The position numbers were made by a program, and so were the translations under genes. From positions 1 through 8,687 of the forward strand of contig CAZESH010000181.1 in assembly GCA_964514665.1 (NCBI GenBank): a stretch of DNA of 8,687 nt. Reading direction: 5' to 3'. Numbering within the stretch: position 1 is the first letter of the stretch; every line of letters begins with the position of its first letter. This document shows, in pieces, positions 1 through 6,321 of the stretch. The notes below the pieces were generated by a model. It was given only the letters and a program-made list of their open reading frames with translations, was not told the origin of the DNA and searched no databases. Source of the DNA: CAZESH01 sp964514665 (lineage in GTDB: Bacteria; Bacillota; Bacilli; Paenibacillales; KCTC-25726).

Positions 1-96
1 TCGACTCGTATCCAGAAGAGTAAAAACATCGAAACCGTTACTTTTAGTAAAAAAAATATAACCGGAGTTCCGGTCGATATGATATCAGGAACCTGA
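1..96 (+). CDS. C-terminal end of an unrecognised protein (partial, 5' end outside window)
   Basis: Frame 1 is open from the first base for 31 codons and closes with TGA followed at once by TAA. The translated tail (…KKNITGVPVDMISGT) has ordinary amino-acid and codon use, so I read it as the 3' end of a gene entering from the left. It is too short to assign a family. A glycosidase-like C-terminal beta domain would fit the look of the tail, but that is a guess. It converges on the minus-strand restriction-modification cassette and appears unrelated to it. No terminator of its own is obvious after the stop. Confidence 0.45.
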   Translation, partial: STRIQKSKNIETVTFSKKNITGVPVDMISGT

Positions 97-204
97 TAAT
101 CCCTTAACGTCTAAACATGTACCAGCGACCGTCCAAACCCGGTATGTCGTTTGGAGAGGTGGCTTAAGTTGGTCACCATGCTACCCCATCACCTAAAAAC
201 ATAA

Positions 205-236
205 TTAAACAAAATCAGCACCCGATAGGGTGCTGA
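205..236 (-). terminator. Rho-independent terminator of the methyltransferase gene
   Basis: On the minus strand a perfect 9-bp stem (TCAGCACCC / GGGTGCTGA, 215-236) with a 4-base loop is followed by TTTTGTTT. It begins 29 bases after the methyltransferase stop codon and closes the cassette. On the plus strand no T-run follows the stem, so it looks unidirectional. Confidence 0.85.
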
Positions 237-265
237 CACAATGTGTTTCTTGTTTCAACCAAGGT

Positions 266-1405
266 TTATTGTGCAACCAACTCAAATGAAACATTATCCT
301 CATGCTGCTCCATCGTCTTTACCATCTGCACGGCAATATCTTCAATCAATGGAACGACCACGGAATTTCCGAATTGTTTGTATGCCTGGGTGTCGGAAAC
401 AACAACTTTGAAAGTTTCCGGATATCCCTGCAATCTTGCACATTCCCTCGGAATAAGTCTTCTCGGATTCTCTCCTTCTTTTTGGGGTATGAGGATTTCC
501 GACCCGTCCTTATAGTACCTTGCACTCAAAGTACGTGAAATGCCTTTCAAATTTGCCAATCCATACCCGAAACCGTTGCCTTTTTCTTTATGTTTGGCGG
601 CATATTGTTGCAGATAATTCCATAACTTGTCGGATAACGTATATTTCTTGTCCACATTTTTTTCAAGAATGTCATTGATACTATGATTGGCTTCATTTCT
701 TTCCGGAAAATTGAAAGTTTCCCATCCCCCATAAATATTCATGTCGAAACCGACTATAATAATGCGTTCACGATGTTGGGGTACGTAATACTTCCCGTCC
801 AGAACGGCAACATGAAGATTATATCCCAGAGTATTCAATGTCTCACTGATGATTTTGAAAGTCCTGCCCTTGTCATGTGTCTTTAAATTCTTCACGTTTT
901 CCAGCAAAAAAGCCCGTGGCCGCTTTTCCTTGATGATCCTTGCAACATCAAAAAACAGCGTGCCTTGCGTCTTGTCCAAAAAGCCGTGGGCTCTTCCCAG
1001 ACTGTTTTTTTTGGAAACCCCGGCAATCGAGAATGGTTGGCAAGGGAATCCTGCCACCAGAATATCATGGTCCGGAATGGTTTTTTCATCCACTTGTGTG
1101 ATGTCACCATCCGGCATGTCACCGAAATTGGCCAGATACGTTTTCTGTGCATGCTTGTCCCATTCAGATGTGTAAACACACCTTCCGCCTGCCGCTTCAA
1201 AAGCCAGTCTCATTCCCCCGATTCCGGCGAACAAGTCGATGAATTTGAATTTGGGAGAATGAAAGTCATAGGTTCCTTCCGCTTCCTTCAATTTGTTGGT
1301 TATGGCGGATATCACATAATCCTGCATGGAAGTACCCTGCAATACCGAATGGTTCCGAAGTTTTTGATGGGTATCTTCATCCAATTTGATATGTATTTGT
1401 TTCAT
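266..1405 (-). CDS. dcm: DNA cytosine-C5 methyltransferase, Dcm/M.EcoRII type, with RHH-like N-terminus
   Basis: The enzyme transfers a methyl group from SAM to C5 of cytosine and protects the DNA from the partner nuclease. Of 379 residues, 54-74 hold motif I (FIDLFAGIGG). GFPCQPFS follows at 119-126 with catalytic Cys122, then ENV at 169-171, QHRER at 210-214 and the closing QFGNSVVVP at 344-352. The target-recognition region contains TLSARYYKDGSEILI (292-306), which I recall as nearly identical in E. coli Dcm, so CCWGG (inner C) is the likely target; CCNGG is the alternative. Residues 1-44 look like a ribbon-helix-helix DNA-binding segment, unlike the HTH-type N-termini known in M.EcoRII and M.SsoII relatives, and may allow autoregulation. 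The ATG at 1405 has the SD GAGGTGAG five bases upstream. The gene has its own promoter (1427-1454) and terminator (205-236). Confidence 0.95.
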   Translation of the reverse strand: MKQIHIKLDEDTHQKLRNHSVLQGTSMQDYVISAITNKLKEAEGTYDFHSPKFKFIDLFAGIGGMRLAFEAAGGRCVYTSEWDKHAQKTYLANFGDMPDGDITQVDEKTIPDHDILVAGFPCQPFSIAGVSKKNSLGRAHGFLDKTQGTLFFDVARIIKEKRPRAFLLENVKNLKTHDKGRTFKIISETLNTLGYNLHVAVLDGKYYVPQHRERIIIVGFDMNIYGGWETFNFPERNEANHSINDILEKNVDKKYTLSDKLWNYLQQYAAKHKEKGNGFGYGLANLKGISRTLSARYYKDGSEILIPQKEGENPRRLIPRECARLQGYPETFKVVVSDTQAYKQFGNSVVVPLIEDIAVQMVKTMEQHEDNVSFELVAQ

Positions 1406-1426
1406 TCAATCTCACCTCTGGGACGA

Positions 1427-1454
1427 ATTATATACCCATATTACCCCTTGTAAA
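1427..1454 (-). promoter_or_regulatory. Sigma-A-type promoter for the methyltransferase, with GGGTA direct repeat in the spacer
   Basis: On the minus strand TTTACA (-35, 1449-1454) is followed after 16 bp by a perfect TATAAT (-10, 1427-1432), about 20 bp before the methyltransferase start codon. The spacer contains GGGTA-ATAT-GGGTA (1433-1446), a 5-bp direct repeat with a 9-bp period. That is a plausible operator for a ribbon-helix-helix protein such as the N-terminal segment of the methyltransferase. The promoter boxes are seen directly; the operator role is inferred. Confidence 0.75.
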
Positions 1455-1484
1455 GAAAAAAAGCAAACAAATATTCGCATTTTA

Positions 1485-1673
1485 TCAGGATTTTTTTATT
1501 GCTTCCAGCCATTCCTTTGTACCTTGCTCCATTTCTTTCAAATCCTGGTTAAAGGGATATTGTTCGTTGACGATATCCGGCACCAATGACCAGTCCAAAT
1601 CATCCCATACCTTGTTTAGTTCTGTAAGAGCTTCATGAAGGACCATTATTTTGCGGACAAGTTCTTCCTTCAA
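1485..1673 (-). CDS. Small unrecognised protein between vsr and the methyltransferase
   Basis: This reading frame of 62 codons overlaps the 3' end of vsr by 41 bases and ends 79 bases before the methyltransferase start. I chose the TTG at 1673 because the SD AAGGGAG (1683-1689) lies nine bases upstream. The frame is open further, to a TTG at 1742 (85 codons), but that start has no ribosome site. A shorter ATG start at 1646 is also possible. The product is mostly helical and rich in Glu, Leu and Lys, with a Trp-rich middle (DDLDWSLVP) and a charged tail (KEWLEAIKKS). I see no helix-turn-helix, so it does not look like a classical controller protein. Its place inside the cassette suggests an accessory role, but I do not recognise the family. 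Confidence 0.55.
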   Translation of the reverse strand: MKEELVRKIMVLHEALTELNKVWDDLDWSLVPDIVNEQYPFNQDLKEMEQGTKEWLEAIKKS

Positions 1674-2103
1674 ACGTCTCAACTCCCTTATTGTTTTTAC
1701 AAACCAAAATAAATCGAAAAATGTCGTCAACGGTTTGTCCAAAGTTTTGTTTTAAATCGTGTTCCCAGACCCTCTTGACATTCCAACCCGTTGTCCGGTA
1801 ATGCTCCGATACCATATTGTCACGGACTTTGTTTTTTTCGAGTTTTTGTACCCAAAACGCTATATTTGTCTGCGGGATTTTAATATGCAATGGACAATTA
1901 TGCCAAAAACATGAGTCGATAAACACAACGACTTTGTATTTTTCGATCGAAATATCCGGACACCCGAACAATTTTTTGGAATTCCTGCGGAAACGCAAAC
2001 CTTTTTTCCATAATTGGCTTGCCACCCTGTTTTCCAAAGATGAAACCGATCTGATCGATCCCATCATTTTGCTCCTGGTTTCTTTGGAGACGACATCAGC
2101 CAT
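1633..2103 (-). CDS. vsr: Very short patch repair (Vsr) mismatch endonuclease
   Basis: Vsr nicks DNA 5' of the T in T:G mismatches created when 5-methylcytosine is deaminated, here probably within CTWGG/CCWGG, and so offsets the mutagenic cost of the neighbouring methyltransferase. The start at 2103 gives MADVVSKETRSKMM, which aligns with the E. coli Vsr N-terminus as I recall it. It has the SD GAGGGAG six bases upstream and yields 156 residues, the usual family length. An upstream in-frame ATG at 2172 would read through the terminator hairpin and is disfavoured. Seen motifs are GCPDI with Asp50 (catalytic Asp), CFWH at 65-68 (metal/intercalating residues) and VWEHDL at 112-117. The position matching E. 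coli His64 is Asp63, a substitution I recall in many Vsr homologues. No strong promoter of its own was found, so it may depend on read-through. Confidence 0.93.
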   Translation of the reverse strand: MADVVSKETRSKMMGSIRSVSSLENRVASQLWKKGLRFRRNSKKLFGCPDISIEKYKVVVFIDSCFWHNCPLHIKIPQTNIAFWVQKLEKNKVRDNMVSEHYRTTGWNVKRVWEHDLKQNFGQTVDDIFRFILVCKNNKGVETFEGRTCPQNNGPS

Positions 2104-2134
2104 CGGTTTCTCCCTCATTGTCATGCCGGAATTT

Positions 2135-2167
2135 GGTGAAAAAGAAAAACCACGGAGTAACGTGGTT
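2135..2167 (-). terminator. Rho-independent terminator or attenuator between the restriction gene and vsr
   Basis: On the minus strand AACCACG (2161-2167) pairs perfectly with CGTGGTT (2148-2154) around a 6-base loop. A T-rich run TTTTCTTTTT (2138-2147) follows. It lies 28 bases after the restriction-gene stop and before the vsr start at 2103, so it should separate or weaken transcription from one gene to the next. Confidence 0.75.
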
Positions 2168-2194
2168 GCCATACAGTACCTGTGTTCAATTGTA

Positions 2195-3340
2195 TCATTT
2201 GTTTTTCACCAAGGAAATAAAGCCTTCCAAACTCATGATCCGATCTCTAAAAACTGCAGGAAATGTATTGATATAAGGTTTGGGTACAACCAATATGACT
2301 TGATGACGATACATTTCTTCCAATTGATTTTCCGATATGCCCTGCTGAAGTGTAAACAAATGCTTCGTTTGGATTCGATCGGCTTCATTCAATATTTGAC
2401 GCCAACGGTCTTTGCAAGTTGTTTTCGCACCGAGAAAAACCAAATTTTCATTTTTGAATGCAGGGTCATGATATTGAACATTGCCCGGAAAAATGAAGTC
2501 AGGTTTCTTGTTGCCCTCTGTCACAACTTGGGAACCGAACTCCAAGTTGTTGGTTCGAAACATCTCGCCCAGATGATGTTCCAAGGATTTTCCCGCACGG
2601 CTTTTCCTTCTGTTCAATAAAGTGTTTGCACACTCAATCAACTCGTCCAAGGATGAAAACGGGGCAGAGATTCGCTCTTTGTATCGATCATGCTCGATTG
2701 CCCGAAACAAGGCGTATTCGGTATCAAGCCACCCAAGCAATATATTGTCTGAACGTTGATTCCGGTCATCATTTACAATTCTGTAAAATTCCCTTGCTTT
2801 GCCGGAAATCTCGGCCGTAATTGGAAATTCAGCCTGCAAACCGGCAATATAGCGGGTAAACAACTCTTCCAACGTTGGAGTGTCACCCCGGATGTTGCCG
2901 ATTAACCGATTGGTCTGACTTGCGGATATTCCAAGAGAGTTTAAAAATGAGTCGATATCTTCATCCGATTCTATGACATACGCATGATAATATTCAGGCG
3001 CTGTTTGGACCAGCACGAAAAGGCTCCCCATATATTCACCCCTGAGATAAGGGAATCCTTTTCCAAATCGGGTGATTCTGTATTCATTTCGCGTCTTTTG
3101 ACCGTAGTAAATAAACCTGCTGTCCGTTTCGAAATCATCCTGCCATTTTATTGTTACAAACTTCTCTTTGTTTTCCCCTTTTTGCCCCGGGTTTTCAAAC
3201 AAGATAGGCCAAGCCTCAAGCGGAATATAAAATCCGGATTGATGGCCCCCTGTCGCACCGGCATCATTGGCAGATATGAATTTGCAGAAAGCAAGCCCGT
3301 TTTTCAAACAATCTTGTATTGCATGTTCGAGAATTGGCAA
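2195..3340 (-). CDS. ecoRIIR: EcoRII-like type II restriction endonuclease (type IIE architecture)
   Basis: This predicted nuclease cuts unmethylated DNA at the methyltransferase's target, probably CCWGG. It has 381 residues, near the roughly 400 of EcoRII. Residues 17-150 match the B3-like effector-binding domain: SANDAGATGGHQSGFYIP (23-40) and KTRNEYRITRFGKG (82-95) closely resemble EcoRII as I recall it. Residues 230-380 form the catalytic domain, with RKSRAGKSLEHHL (245-257, Glu254), KKPDF (278-282, Asp281), KTTCKDRWRQILNEAD (306-321) and LVVPKPY. These residues fit the PD…(K)xDRxxxE-type active site of the EcoRII/PspGI/SsoII group. Having both domains suggests that two sites must be bound together, as in EcoRII. 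The start is TTG at 3340 with GGTGA upstream. All expected motifs are present and the frame is unbroken. The symbol marks homology, not an official name. Confidence 0.93.
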   Translation of the reverse strand: MPILEHAIQDCLKNGLAFCKFISANDAGATGGHQSGFYIPLEAWPILFENPGQKGENKEKFVTIKWQDDFETDSRFIYYGQKTRNEYRITRFGKGFPYLRGEYMGSLFVLVQTAPEYYHAYVIESDEDIDSFLNSLGISASQTNRLIGNIRGDTPTLEELFTRYIAGLQAEFPITAEISGKAREFYRIVNDDRNQRSDNILLGWLDTEYALFRAIEHDRYKERISAPFSSLDELIECANTLLNRRKSRAGKSLEHHLGEMFRTNNLEFGSQVVTEGNKKPDFIFPGNVQYHDPAFKNENLVFLGAKTTCKDRWRQILNEADRIQTKHLFTLQQGISENQLEEMYRHQVILVVPKPYINTFPAVFRDRIMSLEGFISLVKNK

Positions 3341-3367
3341 CTGTAATCACCGACCGTTTATGTAATT

Positions 3368-3396
3368 TTTTTAGTATGTCACCATGACATTTTAAA
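3368..3396 (-). promoter_or_regulatory. Possible weak promoter and 15-bp palindromic operator upstream of the restriction gene
   Basis: A perfect palindrome, ATGTCA-CCA-TGACAT (3376-3390), lies 36 bases upstream of the restriction-gene start. On the minus strand it fills the 17-bp spacer between weak boxes TTTAAA (3391-3396) and TAAAAA (3368-3373). The palindrome is certain; promoter and operator roles are inferred. The gene could also be read from the promoter at 3795-3822. Confidence 0.4.
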
Positions 3397-3507
3397 AAGA
3401 CCAACCGAACCTGTATCTATCAAAATGTTATGGTGCACCCTTTCCTTATCACGAAATCGAATTTTAAGGGTGATGAAAGGAAGTCCGTATTTTACGGTTA
3501 TTTCCAT
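3379..3507 (-). pseudogene. Retropepsin-like aspartic protease gene, truncated after its active site
   Basis: The frame starts at the ATG at 3507, overlapping the stop of the upstream 87-codon gene, and gives MEITVKYGLPFITLKIRF… followed by NILIDTGSVG. The DTG at residues 31-33 is the catalytic signature of retropepsin-like proteases. Related proteins usually run about 120-130 residues, but here the sequence departs from the family after Gly36 and stops at residue 42 inside the palindrome at 3376-3390. I did not find the missing part elsewhere in the window. The loss coincides with the right edge of the restriction-modification cassette, so insertion or recombination there is the likely cause. 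With one DTG but no flap or C-terminal part, the product should be inactive. Confidence 0.7.
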
Positions 3508-3761
3508 CTGGGACCCCGTACTCCCACATATTTTTCCCGTGCGACTAATGTAGGACGAGATGTATGGAAAAAACAATATTCACGATAAGGACCCTGCTTG
3601 TGCAACTCGCTATAACGATGCATGGCTTCGACTGAATCGTCAAAATTGTCAATGACCACGATCTCTTCAATATAGCGGTTTCCATCCTTGGAGTGGGCTT
3701 TTGTTGCTTCAAGCACGACCCATTCGTTTGGAAATCGTTCCTGTACTTCTTCCCAGCGCAT
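3498..3761 (-). CDS. Conserved small protein of unknown function, partner of the retropepsin-like gene
   Basis: This 87-residue protein starts at the ATG at 3761 with a near-perfect SD (GGAGGTGAT) and a good promoter at 3795-3822. The sequence begins MRWEEVQERFPNEWVVLEA and contains IEEIVVIDNFDDSVEAMHRYSELHK and a C-terminal REYCFFHTSR. I recall this type of short protein encoded directly upstream of retropepsin-like proteases in Firmicutes and cyanobacteria, and that arrangement is seen here with the two reading frames overlapping. It has no membrane segment or known catalytic motif. Its function is unknown. It appears to be a resident gene flanking the inserted cassette, now left with a broken partner. 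Confidence 0.8.
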   Translation of the reverse strand: MRWEEVQERFPNEWVVLEATKAHSKDGNRYIEEIVVIDNFDDSVEAMHRYSELHKQGPYREYCFFHTSRPTLVAREKYVGVRGPRWK

Positions 3762-3794
3762 CTCATCACCTCCGGATCATTTCTAATATGGAAT

Positions 3795-3822
3795 ATTATA
3801 TCATAAATAAAAGTATGCTAAA
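3795..3822 (-). promoter_or_regulatory. Promoter for the 87-codon gene and possibly the cassette
   Basis: On the minus strand TTTAGC (3817-3822), a 16-bp spacer and a perfect TATAAT (3795-3800) precede the ATG at 3761. I see no terminator between this gene and the restriction gene at 3340, so transcripts could continue into the cassette. Confidence 0.65.
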
Positions 3823-3875
3823 CGATGCATATGTGCTGTGACCTATCTTTCTCGATTAGTGAAATTCAAATTATT

Positions 3876-4025
3876 CTACGCTTTCCGCTCAAAATAAGCA
3901 TGCAACCGATACAAACAGATCTCTCTCGTCCATTCATATATAAGATTAGAAGCGACTTCGTCTTGCTCCGTCACGTCCTGCAATGCGAACACTCCATTCT
4001 CGAAGGAAATTAGCCCTTTCGAACT
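3876..4025 (-). pseudogene. Out-of-frame C-terminal tail of the PLD-helicase (frameshift remnant)
   Basis: Read on the minus strand from 4025, this gives SSKGLISFENGVFALQDV… and ends …EICLYRLHAYFERKA before TAG at 3876-3878. It looks fully protein-coding. Adding one base between 4026 and 4025 joins it directly to the helicase end (…MPMTKWSG), replacing the out-of-frame VRKG and stop. The join is smooth and needs no other change. The frame also contains an ATG at 4034, so a separate 52-residue overlapping gene is a formal alternative, but that start lacks a ribosome site. A one-base deletion in the strain, a sequencing error, or less likely programmed frameshifting would all give this pattern. 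Positions 3823-3875 beyond it show nothing I recognise. Confidence 0.65.
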
Positions 4026-6301
4026 CCGCTCCATTTGGTCATAGGCATCCGAGCTATTAAATTTGCCACTTTAGATTCGTCATAATCAAGTAATCTCTGA
4101 GTTTCTTTATCTGAGAAATCAATCTTCCGGCGGTACTCTTTCTCCGTTAAATAACGATGAAAGAATGGGGCCGCCTCTTCCGGTGTAATAGGCTTGTTCC
4201 AATTCATTGCGCCCCTCTGCAACATGGCGAGCAGAAGAACCATTTTGTAGCTTTTGGTCATGACCGTGCTTTCGACCTCGACCAACCAACGTTCTGAACT
4301 CATAAAAGCGACTTGCTCTTGTTCCGTCAGTTCTCCGGCCCAATTGAGAAATCCAACGTAGGATCTAAACTCCTGGCGATATTCGCGACTTGAAGCTTTT
4401 CCTTGAAGGTGAAGCTCCAAGTATGTAGGACGTCGTCCAAGTTCCTGCTTTAGCTCACGATATGCTGCCAAAAGCTTTTCTTTTCGCGGCTGTTTCTTAG
4501 CAACCAGTGCTTCAAGCAAATTCACTACGCCAATTTCCAATTCAATCAAGCACCCTGGAGGTGCGGTAACCGCGACCTTTCTTTGTTGACGTTTATCATT
4601 GTCCGGCGGATTCAATTGGAACAATGAAAGCTTGAGATCGGCATTGCGGTAATTTCCGATGAGATCGATGATCGTGCAATGAGATTTTCCTTCGGAAAGA
4701 CGAAGTCCCCTTCCAACTTGCTGCGTGAATACAGTCAACGATTCCGTCGGTCTGACAAATAACAGCGTATCTATACTTGGAATATCCACGCCTTCGTTAA
4801 AAAGGTCTACCGTGAAAATAATATTTAATTTGCCCTCTTCCAGCAGACGAATGGCCTCCGAGCGAGAGAATTCTACAGTGCGTGAATGCAGACTGACAAC
4901 TTTAATTCCATGCTTTCGAAAATACGCTGCAAGAAAATCAGCCTGACGGATGGAAGAACAGAATGCGAGTGTCCGAGTTTGCTTATATTTCTTCCAACTC
5001 GCATATATTCGTTCAGCCATTTCTTCCCTGAGTTGAACAGCCAGTAACTCCTCTTCATCATAATGACTTCCTGTCCAGGGGATTTGTCCATAATCCGTAT
5101 CATCATAAACTCCATAGTATTGAAAAGGACTGAGCCAACCGCGCGCTATTGCCTCGATAAAATGGATTTGATAGGCCACGTTGCCATCACATATCGCATA
5201 AACGTCTTTACCGTCCATCCGATCCGGAGTGGCGGTAATTCCAAGCAAAAAACAGGGGTAAAAATAATCCAGAACAGATATGTACGATCTTGCCGCAGCA
5301 TGATGGAATTCATCGACAATGATGAGATCAAAAGCATCTCTAGGGAAACGTTCGCGGTGCTTTTTCATTCCCAATGTGTAGATAGAGGCGAATACAATTT
5401 CTGATTCACTATTTTTCTCCATTCCGTTATATAATCCGTCGGTCCGTTCCGGCATAATATGTCGAAAAGACCTCTGTGCTTGAAGGAGAATTTCTTCCCG
5501 ATGCGCGATAAAGAGCACTCGCTTAAATGATTTCGCAAAGAATCCTGCCAAGTATGTCTTCCCTAATCCTGTTGCCATTACGACCATTGCCCTAGCATAC
5601 CCTTCTCCCAAGGTTGTTTGAAGCGCTTCTAGAGCCAATTTCTGAGCAGGTCTGGGTTCGATGAAATTTTGTGAAGGCAACTCAGGAGATTGCTCTTTTT
5701 GCTCCTGAGACTTATTGGGAAACATGATCTCCCATTCCTCAAGTTCAGTAATGAAGCGAACCATCTCGGGAAATTTTTGCTGATGCATCATATATTCTTT
5801 TTCGTACTGGGCAATAGTCTCCTCATTAAGCGTAATAGTCTGCTCATGATAGAAGCTGTGCATAAACTGATTTAACGCTTCTTGGAATGTGTAAGGCTCT
5901 GCTTTGGCATTTACGGCCAAATTCCATTCATATCCAAGCCGCAATGCAGAAGACGACAAATTTGAGGAGCCGACAATCATTAACCCTTGTCCCTGATCAT
6001 AGTCGAAAAGATAGGCCTTGGGATGAAAAGAAGTGCCATAACTTCGCCACAAGCGAGCCTCAATTCGATTGTCTACTTCAATTAACCGCCTGAGCGCTTG
6101 AGGTTGGGTTACAAACAAATAATCACCGGCCAAAATCTTGATTTCCCCCCCGCGTTCAGCTGCAGCTTTGAGATAAGGCTGCAACAGACGGACGCCTGAT
6201 TCCATGACAAAAGACGTCAGTATATAAACTCCTGACGCCCTCTCGATACCAGGTATTAATTCGTCCGCTAAATTTGTGGTGATCAGTTTTATGTCGGGCA
6301 T
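4010..6301 (-). CDS. PLD-nuclease / SF2 DEAD-DEAH helicase fusion, C-terminus frameshifted
   Basis: This is an ATP-dependent DNA helicase/translocase fused to a phospholipase D-type nuclease fold. From the ATG at 6301, a PLD domain (1-150) carries one HxKx4D set (His93, Lys95, Asp100) and GSSN at 111-114. One HKD motif per chain suggests dimer action, as in BfiI. The helicase core (about 215-560) shows ATGLGKT (243-249, Walker A), VDEFHH (DEAH-like, 329-334), TATPDR (356-361), FNEGVD (501-506) and QQVGRGLR (527-534). A C-terminal accessory region follows, with LGRRPTYLELH and MTKSYKMVLLLAML. The start at 6301 has GATGAGG upstream; an ATG at 6313 is the alternative. It follows the methyltransferase gene closely. 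The last four codons (VRKG) and stop appear to result from a frameshift, with the true tail at 3876-4025. Such fusions occur in defence and repair settings; the substrate is unknown. Confidence 0.88.
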   Translation of the reverse strand: MPDIKLITTNLADELIPGIERASGVYILTSFVMESGVRLLQPYLKAAAERGGEIKILAGDYLFVTQPQALRRLIEVDNRIEARLWRSYGTSFHPKAYLFDYDQGQGLMIVGSSNLSSSALRLGYEWNLAVNAKAEPYTFQEALNQFMHSFYHEQTITLNEETIAQYEKEYMMHQQKFPEMVRFITELEEWEIMFPNKSQEQKEQSPELPSQNFIEPRPAQKLALEALQTTLGEGYARAMVVMATGLGKTYLAGFFAKSFKRVLFIAHREEILLQAQRSFRHIMPERTDGLYNGMEKNSESEIVFASIYTLGMKKHRERFPRDAFDLIIVDEFHHAAARSYISVLDYFYPCFLLGITATPDRMDGKDVYAICDGNVAYQIHFIEAIARGWLSPFQYYGVYDDTDYGQIPWTGSHYDEEELLAVQLREEMAERIYASWKKYKQTRTLAFCSSIRQADFLAAYFRKHGIKVVSLHSRTVEFSRSEAIRLLEEGKLNIIFTVDLFNEGVDIPSIDTLLFVRPTESLTVFTQQVGRGLRLSEGKSHCTIIDLIGNYRNADLKLSLFQLNPPDNDKRQQRKVAVTAPPGCLIELEIGVVNLLEALVAKKQPRKEKLLAAYRELKQELGRRPTYLELHLQGKASSREYRQEFRSYVGFLNWAGELTEQEQVAFMSSERWLVEVESTVMTKSYKMVLLLAMLQRGAMNWNKPITPEEAAPFFHRYLTEKEYRRKIDFSDKETQRLLDYDESKVANLIARMPMTKWSGVRKG

Positions 6302-6321
6302 ACTCAACCTCATCTTTATTT

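Noticed and set aside
965..1453. Plus-strand frame of 162 codons and other frames across the methyltransferase
   Set aside because: They are antisense or out-of-frame shadows of the methyltransferase, whose motifs run across the whole region.
2104..2172. Longer vsr start at the ATG at 2172
   Set aside because: It adds 23 residues not found in E. coli Vsr and overlaps a terminator hairpin, while 2103 has a strong SD and matches the family start.
1817..2620. Long plus-strand reading frame of 267 codons
   Set aside because: It lies antisense to the restriction gene and vsr, both of which have clear family motifs. Its translation is Cys/Phe/Ile-rich and low in plausibility, and it has no ribosome site.
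3825..4013. Plus-strand frame of 62 codons in the gap left of the helicase
   Set aside because: It is antisense to the frameshifted helicase tail, which reads far more like protein, and it lacks a ribosome site.
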